DNA from: an uncultured Chryseobacterium sp.
GTDB taxonomy: Bacteria > Bacteroidota > Bacteroidia > Flavobacteriales > Weeksellaceae
Assembly (NCBI GenBank): GCA_913774355.1
Contig: CAJYGB010000034.1
Coordinates: 1-64,000 of the forward strand
Length of the DNA: 64,000 bases
Direction of reading: 5' to 3'
The notes under the pieces are model-generated. The model saw only the letters and a program-made list of their open reading frames with translations. It did not search any database and was not told where the DNA came from. Below, one piece after another: positions 14,421-24,729 of this stretch. The position numbers and the translations under genes are program-made. How positions within the stretch are numbered: position 1 is the first letter of the stretch; every line of letters begins with the position of its first letter.

Positions 14421-17381
14421 ATGACTAAATTGATAATAACTCTACTTTTGTGTGTTTTATTTCTAACCCTTAGTGGACAAAAATATTCTGCGGTTTGGCT
14501 TACTACTGACGACGGACTTCCGCAGAACAGTGTGAAGGATATGGTGAAAGATAGATATGGGTATTTATGGATTTCCACTGAGCGGGGAGTCATTCGGTAT
14601 GACGGAAATGGTTTTACTTCATTTGATGTCCATGGCTTAAGCAATCTGCATTTTATGACATTTTCAGGAGACCGCAAAAAAGACAGTATCGTGATTTCTA
14701 CAGACGGAAGGCGGGATGCGATTATGATCCGTAAACGAAAAGTTTTGCGTCTACCGTATTATAGAAAAAAAGACGGAATTCATTTCAGAGGAAAATATTA
14801 CGAATATTATGAAAAATCGAACCTGGGTGATCCGAGCCTGAAGATGTATTATACGGTCTCTACGCGCACAGGTACGTATTTGTTTTCGAAGAATAAGATT
14901 GTCTTCCGTAAAGCAGGATCGCCAGCTGTTGAAATTTTGCTGTCCTTTGATCCCAATAATATGAAAGATGTCTTTAGTATCGATGAACTTGTCTTTATAC
15001 GAAATACAAAGCATGGCAATATTATAATGATCGAAAATGGCCGTGTACAGCATCTGGAACACCCAATGTTTGCCGATCCGGAAGCTATCATCTATTGGGA
15101 AAAGATTAACCGCCAGGTTTTCCTTATACACAAAGACGTCATCTATACGGTAAGTTATACCAATAATAAGATTTCACTACGAAAACTGATGAATTACAAA
15201 AATTTCCGAAATTATCAGTTTTATTCGATGTACTATGACCGCGATTACAAAATTCTCTACCTGGGAAGCCTTACAAGAGGGCTGCTGGTTCTGAAGCAGC
15301 TGATTTTTTATGCTGTAAAAAATAATATCTCCTCCGAACCTCCAACCTTTACATCGCTTCTGCCATACACCCGCAGTTCTGTTCTTACTCCGGAAGGAGT
15401 TGTATTCGATTCTTCACGCATTTTAAAAAGAATCCGATTCGACAGTAAAAACTTCCCGAACAGTATGCTGTACGACAATCGCGGAAATCTGATATGCTTT
15501 AAAGACAGTACTCTTCGGATTTATCCTCCTTCTATGTACCGACCAATTCTACGGCATGTTTTCCGTTTTTATATTTTCAATGTCCTGCGTGCTGGAGATT
15601 TTTATTTTCTTAATGCTTTTCATAATAATCAATATGTTCTTATGGAATTTGCGGATCATACCTACTCCAAAGTAAAACGAAAATTTATAACACGTCAAGT
15701 GGTAGAATGCATACAGCGGTGTGACCCGTACTCTTATGTGGCTGGTTGTGCCGACGGTTTGTATGTGCTGGATGTAAGACATCTTACTTTTAAAAAAATA
15801 AGTCATATTCCTGTTAAAAATATATGCCGCACTCGCGACGGAAATCTATGGGCTATGAGCTTCGCAAATGGATTTTATCTTATTAAGAATAAAAAACTGA
15901 TCCGTATGCCTATGGACCGAGACAATAATCTCTCCACTCCCCATGATTTACAGGAAGACCGAAGGGGCTTTTTATGGATTTCTACCAACAATGGGCTATA
16001 CAGGATACACCGGAAAATCCTTCTGGAGTACAGTGATACTACATCACATATAAATAAAGAAGTACATTATTATCGTTATTCCAAAAAAGACGGTTTTAAT
16101 ACCAATGAATTTAACGGGGGCGGGCAACCCGGCTCTGCAGCTCTTGCCAACGGTCAGTTTGCATTTCCTTCGATGGACGGTGTGGTCTTTTTCCGCCCCG
16201 AATCTGTACCTGCGGTACTTCCATATTCAGGAAGTATTTCTGCAGAGCGATTAAAAGTAGGCGATTCTATTCGTTTCTTGAATGATACCCTTTATCTAAA
16301 AAAGGATTACCATCGCGCGGAGCTTTATATAGATATTCCTTTTTATGGACAGAAAGAAAATCTTGTCTTAGAGGCCCAGATCGACAGCACGACTGATAAG
16401 AAATGGAATGTCATCGGGGACGACAGGGTTTTAGTTCTTGAAAAGCTTCCGTCGGGCAGCCATGTACTTTATATCAGAAGCTGGATCGGGAACGGCAAGT
16501 ATACATACAAGACCCTAAGCTTCTATATACAACCTTATTTTTATGAGACGGTGTGGTTTAGAATTCTCACAGGAGCCATCATCATTACAACAATGGTCGC
16601 GGTTATACGATGGAGCTACAGGAGATTCAGTACTCAGAAAAAAATAATACAAACAGTGACCGACCGGTTGGAACAGACTGAAATGATTCTTGAAAATGAA
16701 ACCTCCCATCAGGAAAACCTTTTCCAGGCTATCACCCATGATATTGCCACCCCGATTAAGCATCTCTCGAACCTTTCGCAAATGATGCTGGATACTGACA
16801 GTCCGGCTCTGCAAAAAAAATATTTTGACAGTGTGTACAAATCTACGGAAGAACTTTACAATCTTGCTATGAGTCTTCGCGAATACCGCGAAGCCATAAG
16901 TAGCAATGAGATCTTTGCTGAAAAAGCCTATTCTCTGCATGAGGCGATTGAGCGAAAAATAAAACTTTTTGCAGATATGTCGGAATATAACGCCACAAAG
17001 ATTATTAATACTATAGATCAGGATCTTGTTCTTTCCGTTAAAGAAAGCATCATTAATATTATTATACAGAATCTTCTGGATAATGCCGTAAAAAATACAG
17101 CTGGCGGTACCATTGTTTTTAAGGGATATCGGGAATATCCTTATATCGTGATTATGCTGACTGATACGGGAAAAGGAATGCCAGATGAAAAGCTAAATTA
17201 TTATAATACACTTTACCAGTCCAATGATGAAGATGAAACAAAATTCAGGAATTTGGGTCTGGGATTACACCTTGTAATCCGGCTTGTAAAAAAAATAAAT
17301 GCAATTATTGAATTTAGAAAACAAACACAAGGAACACTTGTGATTATAAAAATTATCGATATATGTTCAAAAGAATTTTAA
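14421..17381 (+). CDS. sensor histidine kinase with periplasmic propeller and Y_Y_Y domain
   Basis: The start at 14421 is chosen because it gives a clean signal peptide (ITLLLCVLFLTLSGQ); a Met eight codons earlier would bury it. The 986-residue protein has propeller repeats (DGLPQNSVKDMVKDRYGYLW near the N-terminus, EDRRGFLWISTNNGLYRI near residue 520), then a Y_Y_Y-like domain, one membrane helix at about 713-735, and the kinase. The phospho-acceptor is His773 in T-H-D-I-A-T-P. The N box (QNLLDNAVKNT) and G boxes (DTGKGMP, GLGLH) are intact. It is the periplasmic-sensing type common in Bacteroidota. The gene overlaps the response regulator by 19 bases. Confidence 0.9.
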   Translation: MTKLIITLLLCVLFLTLSGQKYSAVWLTTDDGLPQNSVKDMVKDRYGYLWISTERGVIRYDGNGFTSFDVHGLSNLHFMTFSGDRKKDSIVISTDGRRDAIMIRKRKVLRLPYYRKKDGIHFRGKYYEYYEKSNLGDPSLKMYYTVSTRTGTYLFSKNKIVFRKAGSPAVEILLSFDPNNMKDVFSIDELVFIRNTKHGNIIMIENGRVQHLEHPMFADPEAIIYWEKINRQVFLIHKDVIYTVSYTNNKISLRKLMNYKNFRNYQFYSMYYDRDYKILYLGSLTRGLLVLKQLIFYAVKNNISSEPPTFTSLLPYTRSSVLTPEGVVFDSSRILKRIRFDSKNFPNSMLYDNRGNLICFKDSTLRIYPPSMYRPILRHVFRFYIFNVLRAGDFYFLNAFHNNQYVLMEFADHTYSKVKRKFITRQVVECIQRCDPYSYVAGCADGLYVLDVRHLTFKKISHIPVKNICRTRDGNLWAMSFANGFYLIKNKKLIRMPMDRDNNLSTPHDLQEDRRGFLWISTNNGLYRIHRKILLEYSDTTSHINKEVHYYRYSKKDGFNTNEFNGGGQPGSAALANGQFAFPSMDGVVFFRPESVPAVLPYSGSISAERLKVGDSIRFLNDTLYLKKDYHRAELYIDIPFYGQKENLVLEAQIDSTTDKKWNVIGDDRVLVLEKLPSGSHVLYIRSWIGNGKYTYKTLSFYIQPYFYETVWFRILTGAIIITTMVAVIRWSYRRFSTQKKIIQTVTDRLEQTEMILENETSHQENLFQAITHDIATPIKHLSNLSQMMLDTDSPALQKKYFDSVYKSTEELYNLAMSLREYREAISSNEIFAEKAYSLHEAIERKIKLFADMSEYNATKIINTIDQDLVLSVKESIINIIIQNLLDNAVKNTAGGTIVFKGYREYPYIVIMLTDTGKGMPDEKLNYYNTLYQSNDEDETKFRNLGLGLHLVIRLVKKINAIIEFRKQTQGTLVIIKIIDICSKEF

Positions 17382-17977
17382 TTGCGGATGACCATTATAT
17401 TGTAAGATTGGGTGTATCCGTAGCCATTGAAACAGCTTATAAAGATGTGCAAATAGATTGTGCCGAAAATTACTTCGAAGCTGAAAAAATACTTATAGAA
17501 AAAAGTAATGATCTTCTTATCATGGATATTCAGATGCCAGGAGTTGTCTATTCCGTTGTACGGCATCTGAAAGAAATCTGCCCCACCTTAAAGATCCTAC
17601 TTTTTTCTGGTTTTAAAGGAGAAATGCTCTGGCAGTTCATCACTGAAGGAGCGGATGGTTATCTCAATAAGCAATGCAGCTACAAACAGATTCTGGAAGG
17701 AATTGAAACTCTTTATACAACAGGTTCTGTCTTTCCTTCTGAAACCATGCGGGAATATATTTCACTTTCTCAGCGGATCCATCCTAAAAAAAGCCTTTCC
17801 GACAGAGAGTACGAGATTTTTATTTTGCTGGTAAAAGGATACGGAAATCTTGAAATTACCAATATGCTCAATATCCAGCCCGGTACTGTAAGTACTTATA
17901 AGAAAAGGATTTTTACTAAACTTAAAGTGGAGAATATCCCTGATCTCGTGAAAATTCATCTTGAATTCAAAAGTTAA
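17363..17977 (+). CDS. LuxR/NarL-type response regulator partnered with the upstream kinase
   Basis: The 204-residue protein has a receiver domain with the acidic pair D9-D10, phospho-acceptor D55 (L-L-I-M-D-I-Q-M-P), S82 and K103, so it is complete. A GerE-type helix-turn-helix follows (LSDREYEIFILLVKGYGN then IQPGTVSTYKKRIF). The start codon lies inside the end of the kinase gene, so the two are translationally coupled and form a cognate pair. It is a full-length paralogue of the orphan regulator at 29111. Its targets are unknown, but the divergent surface-protein run is the obvious candidate. Confidence 0.9.
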   Translation: MFKRILIADDHYIVRLGVSVAIETAYKDVQIDCAENYFEAEKILIEKSNDLLIMDIQMPGVVYSVVRHLKEICPTLKILLFSGFKGEMLWQFITEGADGYLNKQCSYKQILEGIETLYTTGSVFPSETMREYISLSQRIHPKKSLSDREYEIFILLVKGYGNLEITNMLNIQPGTVSTYKKRIFTKLKVENIPDLVKIHLEFKS

Positions 17978-18123
17978 TTAGAGAATTTTTAGTACTAATT
18001 AATATTTTAGAGTCCGTATTAAACTTAGGCGGATTTTAAATAGATGAAGATTTCAAGTCCGTTAAATTTTATTAAAATTCCAGGATTTACCGACACATTT
18101 TATCTATTTAACTCATAAATTTA

Positions 18124-18173
18124 TTGAAGTCATTTAAACTTTTTTCCAAAGAAAAAAATTTAAATGACTTCAA
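18124..18173. mobile_element. palindromic IS-end relic (MITE-like) with 22-bp arms
   Basis: Positions 18124-18145 and 18152-18173 are inverted arms of 22 bp with one mismatch, separated by six bases. Nineteen bases of the left arm (18127-18145) match exactly, in reverse, the end of the transposase gene at 184-202. It looks like two IS ends brought together: a minimal MITE or an excision scar. A role as a bidirectional terminator between the regulator gene and dnaK is also possible. Confidence 0.55.
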
Positions 18174-18244
18174 TTGCAGAAATAGGAAGAAAAAGAATAA
18201 ACATAAATATTTCATTAAGGTTTTTTGGAATCCTTTTGCCGATT

Positions 18245-18289
18245 AAAAAAACTACAAATCGCTGTAAACATTACATTTACAGCGATTTG
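18245..18289 (-). terminator. intrinsic terminator of dnaK
   Basis: A perfect 14-bp stem (18255-18268 with 18276-18289) and 7-base loop, followed on the minus strand by a run of seven T (18245-18251). It lies about 40 bases after the dnaK stop. Confidence 0.8.
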
Positions 18290-18330
18290 CTAATTTATTT
18301 CAATCGATCTTAACCGATGGTAATTGCTAC

Positions 18331-20223
18331 TTATTTCACTTCTTCAAAATCTGCATCCTGTACATCTTCTGCACCACCTGCATTTCCTGCATTCTGAGCT
18401 CCTGCATCAGCACCCGGCTGTTGGCCTGCTGCATACAGTTCTTCTGAAGCGGCCATCCATGCTGCATCCAAAGCTTCTGTTTTCGCTTTTACATCGTCTG
18501 CATTTTTAGCTTCAAAAGCCGTTTTCAATTCTCCGTGAGCAGTTTCGATGGCTGCTTTTTTATCAGCAGATAATTTATCACCGAATTCTTTCAATTGCTT
18601 TTCAGTCTGGAAAATCAAACCGTCTGCTTTGTTGAAGATTTCCACTTCTTCTTTTCTCTTAGCATCCGCAGCAGAGTTTTCCTGAGCTTCTTTCTTCATT
18701 CTTTCGATTTCTTCGTCGGAAAGACCTGAAGAAGCCTGGATTTTGATCGACTGTTCTTTACCTGTTCCTTTATCTTTAGCGGAAACGCTCAGGATACCGT
18801 TGGCATCGATGTCGAAAGTTACTTCGATCTGAGGAACCCCTCTTGGTGCCGGTGGAATATCTGTAAGGTCAAATCTACCGATCTCTTTATTATCGTTGAA
18901 CATCGGTCTTTCCCCCTGTCCTACTCTGATGCTTACTGCCGGCTGGTTATCAGAAGCCGTCGAGAATACTTCAGATTTTTTAGTCGGGATCGTTGTGTTC
19001 GCCTCAATTAACTTTGTGAAAACAGAACCCATGGTTTCGATACCTAAAGAAAGCGGCGTAACGTCTAGAAGCAATACGTCTTTTACGTCACCTGTCAATA
19101 CACCTCCCTGGATAGCAGCACCAATGGCCACAACCTCATCCGGGTTAACTCCTTTAGACGGTTTTTTACCGAAGAATTTTTCAACTTCTTCCTGGATGAT
19201 CGGGATTCTCGTAGAACCCCCTACCAGGATTACTTCGTCGATATCCGAAGTGGATAAACCTGCATCTTTCAAAGCCTTCGCTACCGGCTCCATCGATCTT
19301 CTTACCAGGTCAGCAGATAACTGCTCGAATTTGGCTTTAGTAAGCGTTTTTACCAAGTGCTTAGGGCCTGTAGCCGTAGCGGTGATATAAGGAAGGTTGA
19401 TTTCAGTCTGAGGAGAAGAAGAAAGCTCGATTTTTGCTTTTTCAGCCGCTTCTTTTAATCTCTGAAGGGCAATCGCATCCGATTTCAGATCAACACCTTC
19501 CTCAGATTTAAACTCGTCAGCCATCCAGTTGATGATCACATCATCAAAGTCATCACCACCTAAGTGCGTATCACCGTTGGTAGACAATACTTCAAATACA
19601 CCGTCTCCCAAATCAAGGATCGAAATATCGAAAGTACCACCACCAAGGTCATAGACTGCAATTTTCTGGTCTTTGTGATTTTTGTCCAAACCATAAGCCA
19701 ATGCCGCAGCCGTAGGCTCATTGATGATTCTTTCCACTTTAAGACCTGCGATTTCACCTGCTTCTTTAGTAGCCTGTCTCTGAGCATCGTTAAAGTAAGC
19801 AGGAACCGTAATTACCGCTCTTGTTACTTCCTGACCCAAATAATCTTCAGCCGTTTTCTTCATTTTCTGAAGCGTCATCGCGGAGATTTCCTGTGGTGTA
19901 TATTCTCTGTCGTCGATTTTTACTTTTACGGTATCATTCGGTCCTGAAACTACTTTATAAGGTACCCTTGTAATTTCAGAAGCATCATCTTTAAAGTGCG
20001 TTCCGATAAATCTTTTGATTGAATAAACCGTTTTTGTAGGGTTGGTTACTGCCTGTCTTTTGGCAGGATCCCCTACCTTTCTTTCACCGTCTTCTGTAAA
20101 TGCCACGATAGACGGCGTTGTTCTTTTACCTTCTGCGTTAGGAATTACAACAGGGTCTTTTCCCTCCATTACAGCAACACAAGAGTTGGTTGTTCCTAAG
20201 TCGATTCCAATTATTTTACTCAT
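18331..20223 (-). CDS. dnaK: molecular chaperone DnaK (Hsp70)
   Basis: The Met at 20223 begins the canonical [21 protein letters not shown]; an upstream Met at 20277 adds 18 residues not expected in the family. At 630 residues it has the usual length. The ATPase domain shows the phosphate loop D-L-G-T-T-N and the [10 protein letters not shown] motif; the substrate-binding domain and a helical lid follow, ending in a Gly/Ala-rich tail and D-F-E-E-V-K. It is an ATP-dependent cytoplasmic chaperone that works with DnaJ and GrpE, neither of which is in the window. It stands alone, with its own terminator. Confidence 0.97.
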   Translation of the reverse strand: MSKIIGIDLGTTNSCVAVMEGKDPVVIPNAEGKRTTPSIVAFTEDGERKVGDPAKRQAVTNPTKTVYSIKRFIGTHFKDDASEITRVPYKVVSGPNDTVKVKIDDREYTPQEISAMTLQKMKKTAEDYLGQEVTRAVITVPAYFNDAQRQATKEAGEIAGLKVERIINEPTAAALAYGLDKNHKDQKIAVYDLGGGTFDISILDLGDGVFEVLSTNGDTHLGGDDFDDVIINWMADEFKSEEGVDLKSDAIALQRLKEAAEKAKIELSSSPQTEINLPYITATATGPKHLVKTLTKAKFEQLSADLVRRSMEPVAKALKDAGLSTSDIDEVILVGGSTRIPIIQEEVEKFFGKKPSKGVNPDEVVAIGAAIQGGVLTGDVKDVLLLDVTPLSLGIETMGSVFTKLIEANTTIPTKKSEVFSTASDNQPAVSIRVGQGERPMFNDNKEIGRFDLTDIPPAPRGVPQIEVTFDIDANGILSVSAKDKGTGKEQSIKIQASSGLSDEEIERMKKEAQENSAADAKRKEEVEIFNKADGLIFQTEKQLKEFGDKLSADKKAAIETAHGELKTAFEAKNADDVKAKTEALDAAWMAASEELYAAGQQPGADAGAQNAGNAGGAEDVQDADFEEVK

Positions 20224-20663
20224 AATATTTTTTATTTTTCTAATTTTAGTTTTAAAAATACAATCAGTATTTCTCAATATTTATACCATTCAAAATTTTG
20301 TGACAAATTGGCATCCTCCCGCCAAAAAACAATAAAATAAATCTCTTTATAAAAAATAAATGAGTAAAAAATATGGTCTGAAACCAGTTTAAACCTACCC
20401 TATCCTTCTTTTGCAGTTTTGTCATGAATTTACCATTTTTATCTAAAACCTTATCAATTCTGTCATCCGGATAATTTTATAATTTGTTTTTTAATTCCAT
20501 CCCGACATTGTATTTTTAAATCGATTTTTTTAATAACTTTAAAGAACTGCAGATGGTATCCCTGCTAAATGGCTGCTTACACTCAAAATTAATTAAAGTT
20601 TAACGTGAAAAGATTCTCAGCGATACCACAAATCAGTATTTTTGATAAATTATAAATTAGAGA
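20224..20663. other. divergent control region between dnaK and ppk1
   Basis: No gene is seen. The region is AT-rich and should hold the promoters of both genes. For ppk1 there is a TAnnTTTG match at 20637-20644; for dnaK I find no exact box and no CIRCE-like inverted repeat. Confidence 0.6.
20637..20644 (+). promoter_or_regulatory. -7 box (TATTTTTG) of the ppk1-ppx operon
   Basis: Exact TAnnTTTG match, ending 19 bases before the ppk1 start; no convincing -33 TTG. Confidence 0.45.
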
Positions 20664-22733
20664 ATGTCACTACATTTCAATCCGAGAGATATCACCTGGC
20701 TGGCCTTTAACGAAAGGGTTTTGCAGGAAGCAATGGACGAAAAGGTCCCTTTACATTTAAGAATTCGTTTTTTAGGCATTTTTTCCAATAACCTCGACGA
20801 GTTTTTCCGGGTACGGGTCGCAGGATTAAAGCGTGCCATGGATTTTAAAGAGAAAGTTATTGCAGAATCTTTCTATCAGCCGCCTTCAAAGATCCTTCAG
20901 AAGATCAATGAGATTGTGATGAGGCAGCAGCAGAATTTCGATAAAACCTGGAAAAAGATCCAGGCTGAAATGGCGGAACAGCATATCTTTATTAAAACTT
21001 CAAAAAATCTGACTGCCAAACAGAAAGAATTTGTAAGGAAATATTTTGATGAAGTAGTGGAATCCAATGTGATCCCGATCCTTCTTCACGAAAATACGCC
21101 GATGCCTTATATGCGGGACAAAAGCCTCTATTTGGGAGTGGCAATGAGCAAAAAAGACTGGCGGTATTCCAGCAATTATGCGATCATTGAAATCCCGTCC
21201 CGATTCGTGGGAAGGTTTGTTCTGCTCCCTACCGAAACTCCGGAAGAAAAGAACGTGATGCTGCTGGAAGATGTAATCGCCTTCAACTTACCGCATATTT
21301 TCTCTTATTTCGGGTATGATGAATTTTCAGCCAATGCTTTTAAAGTAACCAAAGATGCGGAGCTGGAACTGGATAATGATATTAAAACAAACTTTGCAGA
21401 AAAGATTGAGAAAGGCTTAAAAAACAGAAGAAAAGGAAAGCCGACGCGCTTCGTCTTCGATAAGGATATGGATAAGGCATTGCTTGAAATGCTGATCCGT
21501 AAATTAAATCTAACAAAGAAAGACAGCATCATCCCGGGCGGCAAGATTCACAACTTCAAACATTTTATGGATTTTCCCGATGTATTTGAAAAATACGAGC
21601 GTCCGGTCGAAAGAACGTCTTTTACCCATCCTGATTTTGAACACGGCGAAAGGGTTACTGATGTCATTCTGAAACATGATGTCCTTCTCACTTTCCCTTA
21701 CCACAAATACAATCCCGTGATCGATCTTTTGCGGGAAGCTGCAATGGACCCCGATGTAAAATCGATCCAGATCACAGCGTACCGTCTGGCAAGCAACTCA
21801 AAAATCATCAACGCCCTGATCTATGCGGCAAGAAACGGCAAGGAAGTAACCGTAATGCTGGAACTCCAGGCCAGGTTCGATGAAGAATCCAATCTCGAAT
21901 GGAAAGAGATGCTGGAACCGGAAGGCATCAGGGTCCTGATCGGACTTCCGGGAAAAAAGGTACATGCCAAATTATGTGTCATCAAGAAAAGGTCTCACAA
22001 CAAGACCATCCAGTACGGTTTTGTGAGCACCGGAAACTTTAATGAAAAAACGGCAAGGATTTATGGCGATCACCTGCTGATGACGGCAGATCGCGGCGTT
22101 ATGGCCGATATCAACAAGGTATTCAACGTACTGAAAAAGCCGAAAGAAGATTACCTGCCTGTCCTGAAGACCTGTAAGAACCTGTTGGTATGCCCGCAGT
22201 TTATGCGTGAAAATATCGTTCACCACATCGATAAGGAAATTGAAGAGGCCAAAGCCGGAAGACGAGCCGAAATGATCATCAAAGCCAATTCAGTAAGCGA
22301 CCGGGCCCTGATTGAAAAATTATATGAAGCCGCAGCCGCTGGAGTGATCATCAACATGATCGTGAGAGGAATTTACTGTGCTGTAAACCAGAAAGAATTT
22401 AAGGAAAAAATAAAAGGCATCAGTATTGTGGATGAATACCTCGAACATGCAAGGGTGATGTATTTCTACAACAAAGGCGCCGAAGATATGTACATCTCCT
22501 CCGCGGACTGGATGACGAGAAACCTGGATTACCGGATAGAAGCGGCCGCTAAAATAACCGATAAGAATCTCAAGAAGGAACTAAAAGATATTCTGGACAT
22601 TCAGTTGAAAGATAATGTAAAAGCCCGTATTTTAGACAAAAAATTGAGTAATGAGTATATCGATAATCATAAAGAAAAATGCCGTTCTCAGATTGAAACG
22701 TATCGATATTTAAAAGCTAAAACTACCAAATAA
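20664..22733 (+). CDS. ppk1: polyphosphate kinase 1
   Basis: The 689-residue protein matches PPK1 in length and layout: an N-terminal helical domain (FNPRDITWLAFNERVLQEA, FLGIFSNNLDEFFRVRVAGL), head domain, and two phospholipase-D-like C-terminal domains. The autophosphorylated histidine is His434 in G-K-K-V-H-A-K-L, close to its position in E. coli. STGNFNEKTARIYGDH and the basic QITAYRLASNSKIINAL motif bind ATP/polyP. It makes and reverses polyphosphate synthesis from ATP. The stop codon overlaps the ppx start (TAATG), so polyP synthesis and breakdown are co-expressed. Confidence 0.96.
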   Translation: MSLHFNPRDITWLAFNERVLQEAMDEKVPLHLRIRFLGIFSNNLDEFFRVRVAGLKRAMDFKEKVIAESFYQPPSKILQKINEIVMRQQQNFDKTWKKIQAEMAEQHIFIKTSKNLTAKQKEFVRKYFDEVVESNVIPILLHENTPMPYMRDKSLYLGVAMSKKDWRYSSNYAIIEIPSRFVGRFVLLPTETPEEKNVMLLEDVIAFNLPHIFSYFGYDEFSANAFKVTKDAELELDNDIKTNFAEKIEKGLKNRRKGKPTRFVFDKDMDKALLEMLIRKLNLTKKDSIIPGGKIHNFKHFMDFPDVFEKYERPVERTSFTHPDFEHGERVTDVILKHDVLLTFPYHKYNPVIDLLREAAMDPDVKSIQITAYRLASNSKIINALIYAARNGKEVTVMLELQARFDEESNLEWKEMLEPEGIRVLIGLPGKKVHAKLCVIKKRSHNKTIQYGFVSTGNFNEKTARIYGDHLLMTADRGVMADINKVFNVLKKPKEDYLPVLKTCKNLLVCPQFMRENIVHHIDKEIEEAKAGRRAEMIIKANSVSDRALIEKLYEAAAAGVIINMIVRGIYCAVNQKEFKEKIKGISIVDEYLEHARVMYFYNKGAEDMYISSADWMTRNLDYRIEAAAKITDKNLKKELKDILDIQLKDNVKARILDKKLSNEYIDNHKEKCRSQIETYRYLKAKTTK

Positions 22734-23617
22734 TGAAGATTGCAGCGATAGATATAGGAAGTAATGCCGCCAGACTATTAATCAATGACGTAAAGATTAA
22801 TAACAAAAAACCGGAATTCGTTAAGCTTAACCTGCTGAGGATTCCTTTAAGGCTGGGAATGGATGTCTTCACACTTGGAAAAATCGGAGAAGAACGGGAA
22901 AAAATGGTGATCGATTCCATGAAAATATTCAGCGACCTGATGAAAATCTATAACGTGGAACATTACCGGGCCTGTGCAACCAGTGCCATGCGGGATGCCG
23001 CCAACGGCCAGGAGATTATTGATGAGGTGAAAAGAACTTCGGGAATCAATATCGAGATTATTTCCGGGGATGAAGAAGCAGGACTGGTTTTTGAAAACCA
23101 CATAGCAGAAGGGCTGGATAATGAATTCGCTTACCTGTACATCGATGTGGGCGGCGGCTCCACCGAGCTTACCTTCTATGAAAACGGAAAGATGATCTAT
23201 GAAAAATCATTCAATATCGGCACCATCCGTTTGCTGAATAACCTGGTAACTCCCGATAACTGGAAAGACATGAAAGAGGAGATCCGGAAAAACATCAACA
23301 GCAAAAAGCCTATTGTGGCCATTGGTTCGGGGGGAAACATCAACAAAGTGTTTTCTATGAGCAAAACCAAAGACGGTAAACCGATGTCTATTACCCATCT
23401 TAAAAAAGTGTATAAAGAATTCGACGACCTTACCGTTGATGAAAGAATGACCAAATACAACCTTCGGGAAGACCGGGCGGATGTATTAGTACATGCCTTA
23501 AAAGTGTTCAACAATGTGATGTCGTGGTCGGAGATCAACCGGATTTTTGTGCCGAAAATTTCTGTAGCAGATGGTCTGATCCATAATATTTACAGCAAAC
23601 TTCAGGATAAGAAGTGA
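22733..23617 (+). CDS. ppx: Ppx/GppA-family exopolyphosphatase
   Basis: The 294-residue protein shows the ASKHA-fold phosphate loops IAAIDIGSNAARLLI (N-terminus) and YIDVGGGSTELTFY (about 137-151), and the later IGSGGNINKVF, typical of the Ppx/GppA family, which releases phosphate from polyP ends or from pppGpp. It is the short form lacking the C-terminal HD-like domains of E. coli Ppx. The start codon overlaps the ppk1 stop by one base. A rho-independent terminator follows. Confidence 0.92.
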   Translation: MKIAAIDIGSNAARLLINDVKINNKKPEFVKLNLLRIPLRLGMDVFTLGKIGEEREKMVIDSMKIFSDLMKIYNVEHYRACATSAMRDAANGQEIIDEVKRTSGINIEIISGDEEAGLVFENHIAEGLDNEFAYLYIDVGGGSTELTFYENGKMIYEKSFNIGTIRLLNNLVTPDNWKDMKEEIRKNINSKKPIVAIGSGGNINKVFSMSKTKDGKPMSITHLKKVYKEFDDLTVDERMTKYNLREDRADVLVHALKVFNNVMSWSEINRIFVPKISVADGLIHNIYSKLQDKK

Positions 23618-23635
23618 TTGTTAGTCAAAAATTTT

Positions 23636-23667
23636 AAAACCGTTCGATTTATTTCGGGCGGTTTTTC
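23636..23667 (+). terminator. terminator of the ppk1-ppx operon
   Basis: An 11-bp stem with two G-T pairs (23636-23646 with 23655-23665) and an 8-base loop, ending in a T-run, 18 bases after the ppx stop. Confidence 0.75.
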
Positions 23668-23796
23668 TTTTGATTGAAACTGAAGTGGTGAATGGTGAAT
23701 GGTCAATTTCTTCGAGCCAATTGTCAATAGTGGATAGTCAATAGTCAATTAAAGGCAAATTTCACATATTACTTTAGTGATAGTTTCTGCTCCCAC

Positions 23797-23901
23797 GTTT
23801 GTCATCCCGCAGGGATCTTACCATAGTATTAGAGATACGCAAGAAAGATCCGCGTTTGGATTCCTATGGAAATCGAAGATTAGACGGAGCCAATGACAAA
23901 C
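23797..23901 (+). repeat. dispersed repeat family A, copy 1
   Basis: The element is bounded by a 9-bp inverted repeat (GTTTGTCAT and ATGACAAAC) and contains TCCCGCAGGGATCT and TAGTATTAGAGA motifs. Related copies lie at 48574-48655 and 48691-48770. The rest of the spacer up to 24075 shows short GTCAATAGT-type repeats and no gene. Confidence 0.65.
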
Positions 23902-24075
23902 TGTGTATCTATATTTTACTGAATTTCTCTTCTCATTTGATATTTGTACCTCATTCATTATTGCTATTCACCATTCACCTTCATTCCCGTTTCAAAAAAT
24001 TTGTATAATTTTTGATACCACACGGTAAAGTAAAAGTGTTGTCCGAAACGTCTGTCATATTAATAACAATAAGAA

Positions 24076-24729
24076 ATGAACTCAATTAAAATAATTCTTA
24101 CAGGAGCAACGGGGATGGTCGGAGAAGGCGTTTTAATGGAATGCCTGGAGAACCCGAATGTTTCCGAAATTTTAAGTGTCAGTCGGAAATCTTCCGGAAA
24201 AAGGCATGCCAAACTGAAAGAATATATTGTTTCCGACTTCCTGAAAATCGACCCGAATGATGAAAATTTCAGAGGCTATCATGCTGTTTTTTTCTGTGCA
24301 GGCATAAGCAGCGTAGGGATGAGCGAGGAAGAATATACAAGAATTACGTATCACACCACCCTCCATTTTGCTAAAGCGGTACTTAGCCGGAACCCGGATA
24401 TGGTTTTCAACTACGTTTCCGGAGCCTATACTGATAAAACCGAGAGCGGAAAAATGATGTGGGCACGCGTCAAAGGGAGAACAGAAAATACACTCAGAAA
24501 GCTTGGATTCAGGGCTGTTTATAATTTCAGGCCAGGATTTATGAAACCCGTAGAAGGCCAGGAAAACGTAAAATGGTTTTTTAAACCATTTATTTGGATT
24601 TTTCCTCTTGTATTCCCTTCAAAATCATTAACTTTACGGGAAGTGGGTATTGCCATGATCAATACGGTGCTGAAAGGATACCCCACATCAACATTAGAAA
24701 TTAAGGACATTAAAAATTTAGCAATATGA
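24076..24729 (+). CDS. NAD(P)-binding Rossmann protein (atypical SDR)
   Basis: The 217-residue protein begins IKIILTGATGMVGEGVLMECL, the G-x-x-G-x-x-G dinucleotide-binding motif of atypical short-chain dehydrogenases. It lacks the classical Y-x-x-x-K active site in a convincing place; the region FNYVSGAYTDKTESGKMMWARVKG holds a Tyr and Lys but not with the usual spacing. It resembles the NAD-dependent epimerase/dehydratase-like proteins of about 220 residues widespread in Bacteroidota, for which substrates are mostly unknown. It overlaps the next small gene by four bases (ATGA). Confidence 0.8.
   Translation: MNSIKIILTGATGMVGEGVLMECLENPNVSEILSVSRKSSGKRHAKLKEYIVSDFLKIDPNDENFRGYHAVFFCAGISSVGMSEEEYTRITYHTTLHFAKAVLSRNPDMVFNYVSGAYTDKTESGKMMWARVKGRTENTLRKLGFRAVYNFRPGFMKPVEGQENVKWFFKPFIWIFPLVFPSKSLTLREVGIAMINTVLKGYPTSTLEIKDIKNLAI

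Noticed and set aside
23799..24008. 69-codon open frame after ppx
   Set aside because: It lies inside a dispersed repeat element and short TCAATAG-type repeats; composition is not coding.
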